Below are positions 26,493 through 37,608 of a stretch of 64,000 nt of DNA, in pieces. Source of the stretch: Akebia trifoliata. Taxonomy: Eukaryota > Streptophyta > Magnoliopsida > Ranunculales > Lardizabalaceae. The notes beneath the pieces are model-generated. The model worked only from the letters and a program-made list of their open reading frames with translations, had not been told where the DNA came from and ran no database searches. The translations under genes and the position numbers were made by a program. The stretch lies in NCBI GenBank assembly GCA_017979445.1, contig CM030711.1, positions 48,035,560 to 48,099,559 on the forward strand. The letters are read 5' to 3'. Position 1 is the stretch's first letter. The number at the start of each line of letters is the position of its first letter.

Positions 26493-27020
26493 AGTCAATA
26501 TAAGAGATACCCTCCCATGTTTTCAAACTGATGACATACCCCCCTTACCTTGTATTTCTAGGAGACTTGACACAAATAACTTAAATGCCCTCATCTTCAA
26601 CCTTTAACTCATTTTATCCCCCAAACAATCATCATCAATCTTGGGTAGAATTTTTTGCCCTTTCTACAAGCTTAAGATCCTATCTTCTCTAGCCTTCAAA
26701 TCTCAAGAATAAATAGAAATAGAAAAGTTAATATTTTTGGTAGGAAAAATCAATAATTTCTTCAAGTCATTGAAAAGACAAGATAGAGTAAGTTAAAAAT
26801 AGGTTATTGGAATATGAGGTTAGATAAGTTAATAATAACTTACACTAGAGGTTAACAGTTTGAAAATTGACAAATTTTATAGGAGAAAAATTAAAGGGCT
26901 TTTACTTGAGGTTGCAGATAAGGGCATTTAGTTCATTTTACATGTCTGTCTTTCTGGTACAACCTAAGTCTAGAGGGCATGTCAACAGTTTGAAAACATA
27001 AGGCATTTCTAATATTGACC
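26493..27020. mobile_element. inverted-repeat element with ~110-bp arms
   Basis: The left arm (GTCAATATAAGAGATACCCT, CCATGTTTTCAAACTGATGA, AAATGCCCTCATCTTCAACC) is mirrored by the right arm, read on the minus strand (GTCAATATTAGAAATGCCTT, ATGTTTTCAAACTGTTGACA, AAATGCCCTTATCTGCAACC). About 300 bp of AT-rich filler separates the arms. Non-autonomous. Single arms recur at 7484-7595 and 62040-62215. Confidence 0.65.
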
Positions 27021-27382
27021 AAAAGAATTTTGCTTAATTAGTAAAGTCTGGGTGATCATACCAGGCCGCCTTCAGGAAAGTTAGGCTAAGAGGTGGTCAT
27101 TCTAGAAGTAAGAACGAGGACTGAAGTCCTTTTTTTTTTTTTCGAGATCGTGTCCATGGGAATGGCAATTTCAATAAACATCATAAACTATCAGCAAATC
27201 ATAAAAAATAACTACGTGTCATTGGTGAATATATGGTATCATAATAAATCAATAAAAACCAGTTAGCAGAGAGGATTATAAGCTAAAATTGATGTCTTAA
27301 CACCATAGTACATGTTGCTTCAACCTGGAATACAAGAAAGAAAATATTCATCACTTCCTTCTCCATGTGATGGCACAAATCA

Positions 27383-30300
27383 TCATACAATGACTCGGAA
27401 ATGGCATCTGCATGAATAATCAAGTTTTGGGAGATCAAAGCGTGCAAAATTGAGAATGGGTTCATAATTATAATAGACAAATACAGGTTATATTTGAAAT
27501 GGAGGAAGAATTGAGATGAGGAAATTCAAGCATACCCCAGTAGGCCCCGACCATGCCATGGTCTAGGTGTAACAGTTAAGTTGATTAATGCACCCTGCCT
27601 TAGAACCACTAAAGGTATTGCCCGGCCTTGATTTGACTGGGCTTCAGAAGCAAGGCGTGGTAGCAAACTATCACCAGATTCTACATTACCAAATTTCACT
27701 ATCTGGTCTCCAAGTTGTAACCCGTCTTCTGCTGCTGGAGATGAATCGGCTATCTCGTCCACCATAGCAAAGGGTACACCAACAATCGTGTCCAAATCCA
27801 TGGCACCGGAAGTATTGAGAAGAATATTGTGTGAAGATGAAGGTGTAACAGCATTAGCAACATGCGAGACTTGATTATTTGATCCCTCACCGAAGGCTTG
27901 TCAAGGAAAAAATGCAGCCATTTAGTTAACCTTTTTTTCTAACTATAAAAAGATAGCATTAAAAGATATATTTAAAAAAAAAAGGTACAAGCAACAAGGG
28001 AAGACTTTGTACTAGTTAGTTGCATCATTAATTCAGATAAACAATGATGAAATAATCAATTTTTTTAACATACCACAATATCATTGTGCATCTCTGGCAA
28101 AACAAAATATTAGGAAAATAACATTTCAGATTCATCGAGTGATTGCAAGAACTGTCATAGAGAGATAGAAAAGCCAAGAATTAGTCATAAATTGTGATCT
28201 TGAGCAGAAAGTCACGTAGCTGAAGTGGAGGTCCTGAAGGCAATTGCAAATATAGAGGGGAATATCCTTGTACCATTGGATTCTTCTTAGCATTCTTTAA
28301 AAAATGATTAAAGAAGTGACCTTATAGCAGTGATCGAGGCATTTAGCATTTTTTTAAAATGATGGGAGGTTGTTAGAAGTGACCTTATCAAAAGGAAGCA
28401 TCTCTAGATTATCCATCCAATAGCACCTTCATAACTAAGATTCCTTAGGAAAAGTGTCCATGCGATGAGTGATTTCAGGCACTATTAGCTGGGTAACAAT
28501 TGCAAAGGTTCCTGCTACTAGGCTTCAGGAAGTAATTCCATCTCAATTGGCATTGGTGAAGGGAAGATGGATTCTTCATGGGATTCTCAGTGCACACTAA
28601 TTCACTTATTCTAGTGTTAGATTGAGGATTGATCATGGGCAAGTTAGATTTTGAGAAAGAGAATGATAAAGTTAATCTAAACTTCCTTAGTAGATTTTTG
28701 CGTGTAATCGGGAATCTATTAACCACTTTTTTCTCCACTGTAATATGATAAAAGAGGTCTGAAACACTTTGTATTTGGCATACATTGTATCATGCCCGGT
28801 CATGTTATAAATCTCTGCCTTTTAATTGGTTGAGGTCTTTGTTCTTTTCTCCCTTTCACAGTTTGTTGGGGCATCCAAAGAGACAAAGGAACATCCATAA
28901 TTTTGAAGGGATAAGGTTGATATTGAGAAGATTATTTTGAGGATTTTAAAGTAATGTTCCGTAGATGGTCCTCAGTTGTAAGAGATTGTAATTTTATGAG
29001 GATTATTGTAGGGATTCAAGTCATGGTCCCATCTAGAATCTTTTATCTTGAATCGTAAGGCTTTTTGAGGAACTGCTTATCCAATTAGGTTTTATTTGCA
29101 GTAAATCTTCTCTCTCTTCAGTACATTCTTAGTTTGCTTATGTTCATGCGAGCCACCATAAAAGGACCCAAAAAAATTCAAACCATAGTAATGTATGCAC
29201 ATGTGACCTATTGGTTTGCTCCTGGTTCAGTTCAGATGACAAAATACTCTAGTTACTGAAATACGTAGAACCAAAACTAGGATAATTGGTTCTGGTTCCA
29301 ATCACCAATTAGCACCTGATTTCATAGCCCTAATCAAGGAAAACTCCGTCAGAGCAAGTTCATCTAATAAACCTTGGATTAGAGAATAACGAAACAGTTA
29401 TCCTTGAATATTATTATTTGTCTACAAAGCTTAGGGAAGATAAGATAATGCAGAAGAAGCTAAACAAAAGTAATTACCATCACCTATAACCCAGTATTAA
29501 TCTGTTCAGCTTTTCAAAAGTCATAATTTGATCAAAAGAAAGTTATATGACCATGATTATTTACAAGCAATTAAATAATTGAACTGTTAATTATCAATTA
29601 ACAACACAATTATTTTGAAAAAACAAAAAACAGTACAACACTATTTTTCTATAGGAACAGATTTTTATTGATAGAAAGGGCTGATATGGCTCAATAAGAA
29701 CAACAATATTTACCATAAGAAAGATACCAAACATATATATTTGGTCTACATTTCATTTCCTTCAGGAACTGTTTACCATATATGCCTACCTGAACTTTTG
29801 GGGGTTGAAGATACATTATGAGCAAGCCTAGCCGAATGCAACACTTGTAAATTTTCATTTATTTTCTCTGTGATATCCTTGTAATCATTGCGCAGTTCTG
29901 TAATTACAGAAGATATAAATAAACAAAGTTGTCAATATAAAGGTTAGCCGTGAACAAATTACAATTTCCAAGAATAGTGCATAGACGACACTAGGGAAAA
30001 AGGATTATACGAGGAATAAATGGATGAACATCATTCAAATCTCAGAGAAATATGCAAATCACTAAAATGTTTCTTAATTTATTGATAGTTGTGAAGGTGC
30101 TAACTAGCTAAGTTGGTGAAGAATTTGAGTATTGAACCAGGCTTCACCTGCTAGGTACTAACCTGCTTGCACATAAAAGGGATATTCTCACTATGGGAGC
30201 CATATCCCAAAGGGGTGCAATATCAACATATTGGATTAACTAGCTGTCTCCATATCCATGACTTGGATTTCAGGAAATGATGAACTCTTACCTATGTTTC

Positions 30301-33300
30301 CTGTCTCCATGTCCGTATAATCCCGGTTGATGGAATCATAACCATAAAATTTCCACGATTTACATCTGAGACAATAGTTGTTTAAGCAGTAAAGAAGAAG
30401 AGAAACACAAAAGTACATGGGAATAGTGTCCTATGGGTGTAGTATGTGAAAAGGGATAATGAAAGTTGGGTCGGTGTTTAAGAAGTAGGTGAAGTTCAAA
30501 GTGGATAAGGGTGACAGGATCAAATTTTGGGAGGATTGGTGGTGTGGTGACTCTTCTCTCCGTTCTCATTCTCCTTGTCTCTACAACCTTTCTTTGAAAA
30601 AAAGGATTGTCATGTGCTGCATTCTTGAACTTTGAGGATATCGAACCCGTGTGGGGCCTTGGTTTCAAGAGGAGCTTCAATAATTGGGAGATTCTAGACC
30701 TTACGTTTCAGCTTGATCAACCTCATTGGGTAGTCACGAAAGAAGATGGAAGGGAGTGGACTCGTACTACGGGCTCCAACTTCAATGTTAGCTACTTCGC
30801 CTCGGGCATGTCCTTAACTATCACTCCTTCAAATTTTCCTTTTAAATTCATAAGGGGTTCGAAGCCCCCCTCAAAAGTCCGTTTTTTTCATTTGGCAAGC
30901 TACACTTAATAAAACTCCCTACTATTGATCACCTAATTAAGTGGGGATTCATAACTCCAAATTTTTGTCATCTTTGTAATTTGAATGGGGAGTCAGTATA
31001 TATATATATATATATATTGATAGATACATATTTTTATTCATTGTCACTAAGCTCACTCTATTTGGTCTCATTTCTTTAGTCTTTCTAAAATCTTTTAGGT
31101 GAATCCTATATCGATGTTCTCCTTATTGCAAAATTGGAATTCGTCCTTGTTTTCGGAGAGAAAGAAAATCATTTGGAGGTTTCTTCCTTCGCTATTACTT
31201 GGGGAATTTGGTTGGAAAGGAATAGGAAGATATTCAAAGGTGTTCTGGCTTCCTTTCGCTATGTTATTTTGAACATTTTGGGGTTGTGTTACATTTGGAG
31301 TAAGTTGTGCCCTGAATTTAAAGGGGTGTTCTTTGAGGATTTTGTACTTAGATGGATTATGTATGTAATTGTTAGGTGCTTTGCTTCGTTGGTCATCTCG
31401 ACATACAATTGTATTGTCCTTCTTTTATCAATAAAATTTATAATTATCAAAAAAAAAAAAAGTACACAATAAGAGATTAACCTTTAGGAAGCCCACATTG
31501 CACCCAAACACGTAGAAACATGGAATATAAATTAAATTTTGGAAGTTTCCAGTGCCATGATTTATACAAGTTTTTTTTTTTTAATTCTTATTTCATAGAC
31601 TATCCAAAGCGAGGTACCACCATAGAGAAACTATGTAGAAAATATGGAAATTCAGAGATCCAAATTATAAACAATTCTAGGTTTTATACTTCTAGGATGT
31701 AGATTCGTGTTTGATCACAACTGATGGAATCAAAATAATATTAGTTAGCTCCAAGGACCTAATAACTAAGAAATCAAGAGAGAAAGTAATAAAATCCCAA
31801 GCATAAACTAAACATGGACTGTGGGTAAAACATATATCTTGAAGGTTGCTCGCATGGGCTAGCCCAAAATCCACTTTATAAATTGGATTCTTGAACCTAA
31901 AAGTCCCAATTGAGAATAACCCAACTATGTTTGGACCTCAAATAGCTCTGAACAATACTGGGTATGCACCTGCCCAGTAACCCTTTTTGCCCTTCTTTCT
32001 TTCATGGCTTCCAAAGTAGATGTGGCTATTGCTCCAATATCAAGGCTTTCCCATCACCTGGCAATTGTTTGTTCATTCTTACTTTATAATTGATTAATGT
32101 TTCTTGGATATGCAAAGCTCATTTTTTTTAGAGTCCTTATAAACTGACACACACACAACCAAAAAAAAAACCTCAAACACACTCAACTGAGGTGGCATGA
32201 GCATAGAACCATAGATTTCCTCGAGAGACACAAGGAAAAAAAATGGCTCTGTGCACATTCCACCTCAGTTGAGTGTATTTGAGTATCTTTTATTTAGTCA
32301 GTTTGTCATTATTCAATTTTTTACTAGTCATACTTTAGTGTAGATGATTGGTGGTCCCAGTTTGGAACTCAGACTCTAGAGTTGATGAAGATTGCAATCC
32401 AAGTTCTACGCCTCAAATGCCGTGCTTCTAGTTTGAGTAATGTTGGAGTCTTAATTAGTTTTGAGCAAATAACTTTATATTGTTACTATTTAAATAGAGA
32501 TTTTGAAATTGAAAACAAACTTTATCTAACAGTTTGTAAAATTGCATTACATACTAGGTGCATACAAAGAGGAGAAACAGTAAAACAAAATATAAATGCT
32601 CTTGACTTTGTAATGAATAATATGAAATTAGGGGAGAGAACTATAAGAAGGAAAGCAAAGGCAACTTCAATCCAAATTGACTCATATAATGAGTTGGTAA
32701 CTAAGAAATACACAAAGAAGAGCTTGTCTTCTTCTAACAAAGAAAAGCATTGTATGCATTAGTGTTTGGAGCAAAGATCTAATCCATGGTTGGAGGACAA
32801 TAGTATGATTCTCGATGTTATGGCATAAAGATGACCAGGGTCCAAATCGGGGAATGTAAATGGTTACTGAAGTTGGTACTTCTACTACTAGTGCAAGGAA
32901 GCTTGGGATAAGAGTAAGAGTGAGGTACTAGAATCCCAAAGTTGAATTATCAAACAATTGATTCTATTTTCTAACAAATAATATTGATAGTTCACTTCAC
33001 GATTAGACAAAGGTAAAAATATGCAAGAACATTTGGGAGCAGATGATGTCAACTAGGATCTAATTGACCGCTACAGTACTTTAATATCAATGATTACTCC
33101 TTAGATTTAATAAGACTTAAGAGTGATTGACAGAATACATTTTGTGTTTCTCAGTTTCCTATTTAGTTATGTAGGACTAGAAGTTGGCATGTGCAAATAC
33201 ATACGTATCAAAAAGGCTTATTTGTAAATAAAAATATAGATTAAAGGATTTATAAAGATTACATGGTAAAAATGATACTTATGTAATTTTGAAAACTAAG

Positions 33301-34067
33301 CAACCACAATTTTTATTGGATTTTTACCAAAATGACCTTGATTATATTAAATTTAAAAATAAAAGTGGGGGCATTTATAGCCACTCAAATTTTGGTGTCG
33401 AACCACTTCTCCTCCGCCTTCTCTCATTATAATAGTAAAGATGTAATGATTTATATGGGAAATTGAAACCTTATAAATTGAACGTCATAGATTATGGGTA
33501 TGGAACTATGGGCGAGCGGCGTGCACATGTGAATTTAACTTAATGGTTTGAGTGTAGGAGCTTGAAACATCAAAAATTAAATTTTCATAATAAAAAAAAT
33601 TATATATTTTCTTAATCTCATATTTTTCTCTCTTTTTTCCTTTTTTACAAATTTATCCTATTTATGTTTTGATTGACAATGGCGAGCCTCAAAGGAACAG
33701 AATTCATTCAAAGTTATAGAAATATAATGAACGAATTACCAGAGAGACGATATCGATCAGCTCTGACTCCCGAAACGTCAATATCTGACCTAGGAAATCC
33801 CTAAATAAATAAACAAAAAAAAGCATAATATAGCAAATAATTACAACAACAACCAAAACAATTAAGATCAAGAAAATATCTTTAAAGGAAAGAAGACTTA
33901 ATAATGATTTGAAGAGATAAGCTCACCTCTGAATCAACTAAGTTTCCTGAAATTCCAGGGCCGCCAGGTTGACAGAGACGAGCGATGATGGCGTTCATCT
34001 CGCCTTCCATGGCGTCCCTTTTGTCCATCATAGATGTAGTTTCTGCTTTCAGATTTGTCGCCACCAT
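27383..34067 (-). CDS. PSMD9: 26S proteasome non-ATPase regulatory subunit 9 (PSMD9/Nas2-like) assembly chaperone
   Basis: Chaperone that helps assemble the 19S base ATPase ring; not part of mature proteasomes. Five exons join in frame: 34067-33927, 33800-33740, 29897-29790, 27896-27536 and 27407-27383, about 231 residues. The N-terminal helical part (MVATNLKAETTSMMDKRDAM, RSDIDVSGVRADRYRL, ELRNDYKDITEKINENLQ) is followed by a Ser/Asn linker and a PDZ-like domain (PFAMVDEIADSSPAAEDGLQ, LGDQIVKFGNV, PLVVLRQGALINLTVTP). The last exon is only 25 bp and encodes the end GCHFRVIV; I chose it because it restores the family's GRGLLGCHF ending with proper AG acceptor and phase. Intron 2 is 3.8 kb and intron 3 1.9 kb, both with LINE remnants. 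Start context: a palindromic MITE lies about 95 bp upstream. Confidence 0.92.
28380..28760 (+). mobile_element. LINE reverse-transcriptase fragment in PSMD9 intron 3
   Basis: One plus-strand frame reads TIAKVPATRLQEVIPSQLAL then GRWILHGILSAH, resembling the plant L1 reverse-transcriptase block (IAK.LA.RL..V.P..I...Q.AF..GR.I.DG.L.A.E). A later frame reads LSRFLRVIG. Stops and frameshifts interrupt it. Antisense to PSMD9; not functional. Confidence 0.6.
30440..31460 (+). mobile_element. LINE 3' fragment with poly(A) in PSMD9 intron 2
   Basis: Plus-strand frames show GDRIKFWEDWWCGD, PPSKVRFFHLASYT and TWGIWLERNRKIFKG, the order of C-terminal motifs of plant L1 ORF2 (endings like WALWLERN.RIF). 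It ends AATAAAATTTATAATTATC followed by A12 near 31460, so this is the true 3' end. It is broken by frameshifts and a (TA)n tract at about 31000. Truncated, inactive, antisense to PSMD9. Confidence 0.7.
32172..32283. repeat. palindromic MITE of the GTATCCCGAGG-core family
   Basis: Arms CTCAAACACACTCAACTGAG and (right side) CTCAGTTGAGTGTATTTGAG pair over about 40 bp. The interior has GAACCATAGATTTCCTCGAG followed by AGACACAAG, the family core in inverted form. It lies in PSMD9 intron 2. Confidence 0.65.
33174..33412 (+). repeat. dispersed repeat R1 (GACTAGAAG ... GGTGTCGAAC)
   Basis: Begins with GACTAGAAGTTGGCATGTGC and ends with GGGGGCATTTATAGCCACTC, AAATTTTGGTGTCGAAC. The same start and end blocks occur at 51417-51852 (plus) and 47812-47985 (minus). 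Non-coding and AT-rich between. Type unknown. Confidence 0.6.
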
Positions 34068-34160
34068 TGTTGTAGGGTTCTGAGCGAGCTTTTTTCCTTT
34101 CTGTGAAGAAAAACAAACGAGAAAATTGGGGAGAGGCGTGATTGGCAAGATACAACCAAG

Positions 34161-34290
34161 TGCTGGGGTGACAAAAACTCGTGGTGTCGTGCACATTACC
34201 GTATATTATTTCCTCGAGATACGAATAAAATTATATACGGTTATGGGTGCGCCACCAAACCATTTTTGTCACCTCGGTGTCATTCCAGCA
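34161..34290. repeat. palindromic MITE in the PSMD9 promoter
   Basis: Imperfect hairpin: GGGTGACAAAAACTCGTGGT / TTACCGTATATTATTTCCTC on the left pairs with ATATACGGTTATGGGTGCGC / CATTTTTGTCACC on the right, with CTCGAGATACGAA near the centre. It starts about 95 bp upstream of the PSMD9 ATG, so it likely overlaps the core promoter or leader. Confidence 0.6.
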
Positions 34291-34697
34291 TTTTCCATAT
34301 GTAATTTGTAGGGTTTTGTATGAATCCTCTGGGTTGGAACATATTTGTAGAATCCTCCCTGCTTTTATATGTATTCCATATAAGGGAAATTACTAAAATA
34401 GGTACGATTTTGCCCAACTAATTGAATTCGGTATGTTTTTTAAATGGGTATTGTTAACGTGTGCCCGTTGTGGTGCATTAAAATGACTATATACCTAAGG
34501 ATTCGTGATCGCGATACAATGGACCACAATTAATTTATCCGCATATGTTTTTTCTTTTTTTTTTATAAGTCCGTATATGTTTTCTTACCACTAAAGATAT
34601 CTATATTCGACTATTTATCCAATTTTTTAAAGGGCATTTGTGTCTGACTTGTACCCAAATTTCAAGTGGACTTCCAAGTTGGATGTATATATATATA

Positions 34698-35127
34698 GGG
34701 GGCGGTTCAAGGGCCATATGAGAAAACATATGAGAAAACATATGAAAAAACTTTCGTTTTTCAAAATAAGAGTTAGAAGTTTTGGATTGAGCTGATTTTT
34801 TGCAAGGATGGTCACTATGATGAAAAGATCACCCTCACAAAAAATCAGCTCAATCAGAAACTTCTAAATCCATCAAAAGTGATTTATAAATTAGTGATAA
34901 AAATTGATAAAAAATCGACGGTCCACATTCTAAATCACTTTTAATGGGGTTAGAAGTTTCAGATTGGGCTGATTTTTTTTTTTTTTTTTTTTTGATGATC
35001 TTCCCATCATAGAGATCATCCTCACAAAAAATCAGCTCAATCCAAAATTTCTAACCCATATTTTAAAATTTTATTAAAAACGAAAGTTTTTACATATGTT
35101 TTCTCATATGGCCCTTGAACCTAACCC
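34698..35127. mobile_element. serial TIR element E1 (double-hairpin MITE, CAAGGGCC subgroup)
   Basis: Left end GGGGGCGGTTCAAGGGCCAT; right end on the minus strand GGGTTAGGTTCAAGGGCCAT; (TA)n on both sides. The terminal repeats continue through the inner module (GTTAGAAGTTTTGGATTGAG ... CTCAATC.GAAACTTCTAA), which occurs twice as two hairpins separated by a spacer ending TAAATCACTTTTAATGGGG. 430 bp; contains a T-rich run at about 34973-34993. Nearly identical to E2. Confidence 0.8.
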
Positions 35128-35141
35128 ATATATATATATAT

Positions 35142-35557
35142 GGGGGCGGTTCAAGGGCCATATGAGAAAACATATGAAAAAACTTTCATTTTTCAAAATA
35201 AGAGTTAGAGGTTTTGGATTGAGCTGATTTTTTGCAAAGATGGTCACTATGATGAAAAGATCATCCTCACAAAAAATCAGCTCAATCAGAAACTTCTAAA
35301 TCCATCAAAAGTGATTTACAAATTAGTGATAAAAATTGGTAAAAAATCGACGGTTCACATTCTAAATCACTTTTAATGGGGTTAGAAGTTTCAGATTGGG
35401 TTGAATTTTTTTTTTTTTTTTTTGATGATCTTCCCATCATAGAGATCATCCTCACAAAAAATCAGCTCAATACAAAATTTCTAACCCATATTTTAAAATT
35501 TTATTAAAAACGAAAGTTTTTACATATGTTTTCTCATATGGCCCTTGAACCTGACCC
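35142..35557. mobile_element. serial TIR element E2 (double-hairpin MITE, CAAGGGCC subgroup)
   Basis: Same layout as E1 and almost the same sequence: left end GGGGGCGGTTCAAGGGCCAT, right end on the minus strand GGGTCAGGTTCAAGGGCCAT. Separated from E1 by only 14 bp of (TA)n. 416 bp. Confidence 0.8.
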
Positions 35558-35571
35558 TATATATATATATA

Positions 35572-35946
35572 GAGAGAGAGAGAGCAGTTCAGAAGCCCTA
35601 AAGTTTGCCAAACATTGTGCTAAACATTTTTTAAAACATGGGTTAGAAGTTTTGGAATGAGCAGATTTTTTGTGAGGATGATCTCTATGATGAGGAGATT
35701 ATCCTCACCAAAAATCTGCCTATTCCAAAACTTCTAACCCCATCAAAAGTGATTTACAATTTTTGGATGGTCCATGATTCTTCAATTTGTAAACTAGGGT
35801 TAGAAATTTCAAAATGAACTAATTTTTGGAGAGGATGATCTCTTCACCGTAGAGATCATCCTCACAAAAAATCAGTTCATTCCAAAGCTTCTAACCCATG
35901 TTTTGAAAAATGTTTGGCAAACTTTAGGGCCATTGAACCACTCCCA

Positions 35947-35948
<2 letters not shown>
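35572..35948. mobile_element. serial TIR element E3 (double-hairpin MITE, CCCTAAAGTTTGCC subgroup)
   Basis: Left subterminal AGTTCAGAAGCCCTAAAGTT pairs with the right one on the minus strand, GGTTCAATGGCCCTAAAGTT. The extreme ends (GA repeats at left, GGTGGGAGTG at right) are less conserved than in the other elements. It has the two-hairpin module with the spacer TTTTGGATGGTCCATGATTC. (TA)n on both sides. Confidence 0.72.
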
Positions 35949-35987
<39 letters not shown>

Positions 35988-35989
<2 letters not shown>

Positions 35990-36367
35990 GAAATGTTCAG
36001 CACCCTAAGTTTTACCACACACTTTAACAACGTTTTTTGTCCTACATGGGTTAGAAGTTTTGGAATGAGCTGATTTTTGGTGAGGATGATCTCTATGATT
36101 AGAAGATCATCCTCCCCAAAAATCAGCCCATTCCGAAATGTTTAGCCCCATGTTTACATGTTGAAAAATCGTGGACCGTCCATTTTTTGTAAATCAATTT
36201 TGATGGGGTTAAAAGTTTTGGAATGAGCTGATTTTTGGTGAAGATGATCTCCTCACCATAGAGATCATCCTCACCAAAAATCAGCTCATTCCGAAACTTC
36301 TAACCCATGTAAGACAAAACGCGTTTGTTAAAGTGTGTGGTAAAACTAAGGGTGGCGAACGGGACCC
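35988..36367. mobile_element. serial TIR element E4 (double-hairpin MITE, CAGCACC subgroup)
   Basis: Left end GGGAAATGTTCAGCACCCTA; right end on the minus strand starts GGGTCCCGTTCG. Subterminal TAAGTTTTACCACACACTTT is present in both arms. It has the two-hairpin module with spacer AAAATCGTGGACCGTCCATT. 380 bp between (TA)n tracts. Nearly identical to E5. Confidence 0.82.
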
Positions 36368-36381
36368 TATATATATATATA

Positions 36382-36762
36382 GGGAAATGTTCAGCACCCT
36401 AAGTTTTACCACACACTTTAACAAACGTTTTTTGTCCTACATGGGTTAGAAGTTTTGGAATGAGCTGATTTTTGGTGAGGATGATCTCTATGATGAGGAG
36501 ATTATCCTCACCAAAAATTAGCCCATTCCGAAATGTTTAGCCCCATGTTTACACGTTGAAAAATCGTGGACCGTCCATTTTTTGTAAATCAATTTTGATG
36601 GGGTTAGAAGTTTTGGAATGAGCTGATTTTCGGTGAGGATGATCTCCTCACCATAGAGATCATTCTCACCAAAAATCAGCTCATTCCGAAACTTCTAACC
36701 CATGTAAGACAAAACGCGTTTGTTAAAGTGTGTGGTAAAACTTAGGGTGCCGAACGGGACCC
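36382..36762. mobile_element. serial TIR element E5 (double-hairpin MITE, CAGCACC subgroup)
   Basis: Left end GGGAAATGTTCAGCACCCTA; right end on the minus strand GGGTCCCGTTCGGCACCCTA. 381 bp and only a handful of differences from E4, in the same orientation and 14 bp away, so one is probably a recent copy of the other or the pair arose by duplication. Confidence 0.82.
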
Positions 36763-36764
36763 AT

Positions 36765-36797
<33 letters not shown>

Positions 36798-37570
36798 GGG
36801 GGCGGTTCGACGGACGTTTCCAAAATCAGATACGAAATTGATGTTTCTCGGACGTTGGATGGACAGAAATCAACGGTGCAAATGCGTTCGAACGTCAATT
36901 CAGTTGAAAAAAGCAGAGTTATTGAAAATTTGAAACATATCCCTCGAATTTTACAAATTTTCAACTAACTCTCCTTCTCTCTTTTCTTCTGGACAGAACG
37001 ATTGAGACTGAGTAAGATGTTACCGTCTCTTTACCATCTCTCTCTCTCTACAAGAGTAAGACGTTATTCGGCTCTTCTTCAAAAATCATCATAATCTGAT
37101 AAAATTCTCTCTACCCATATTAGAAAATCCAATTTTTCTAGCTCCTCTTGGTATAATTTCTTCTGGAAAGTTAATTTTCTAGTTGGATTTTTTATCCTGA
37201 AAATGGTAAAAGCTTAGGTTTATATTATGGGTTTTATTATCTTTTGGGTTTCTGGGTTATATAGTTGTTGAAGGTCTTGGGGTGAATTGGGGAACTATGG
37301 CGATCCATAAATTATCACCAAAGATGGTTGTTCAGATGGTGAAAGACAATGGGATTAAAAACGTGAAACTGTTTGATGTTGATCAGTCTACAATGAATGC
37401 TTTGGCTGGAAGTGGAATCGAAGTGATGGTGGGTATTCCAAATGATCAGCTTGTAGACATGACTGATTATAAAAGAGCTAAGCAATGGGTCGGTAGAAAC
37501 GTGACACGCTACAATTTCAATGGAGGAGTAAACATTAAGTAAGGTTTCTGTCGAGACTCGATCTCGATCA

Positions 37571-37608
<38 letters not shown>

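Larger units (their letters stand above)
23780..27382. other. intergenic region, glycosylase promoter to PSMD9 3' end
   Basis: The first 600 bp upstream of 23779 should hold the glycosylase leader and promoter. Beyond about 24,900 it is AT-rich with a CT-rich tract near 26130-26290 and an inverted-repeat element at 26493-27020. No credible gene is seen; open frames around 25052-25291 and 26048-26468 show no recognisable domain. Confidence 0.65.

Noticed and set aside
27283..27329. Alternative last exon for PSMD9 ending at 27283 or nearby
   Set aside because: Acceptors here give endings GHQF or GLKQHVLWC. The exon at 27407-27383 gives GCHFRVIV, which fits the family ending and phase better.
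30607..31472. Two plus-strand open frames that could be called genes
   Set aside because: They are consecutive pieces of a LINE ORF2 C-terminus ending in poly(A); treated as transposon remnant.
32382..32762. 126-codon open frame on the plus strand in PSMD9 intron 2
   Set aside because: No recognisable domain, basic low-complexity end, lies in an intron of a real gene and among repeats. No start context or splice support.
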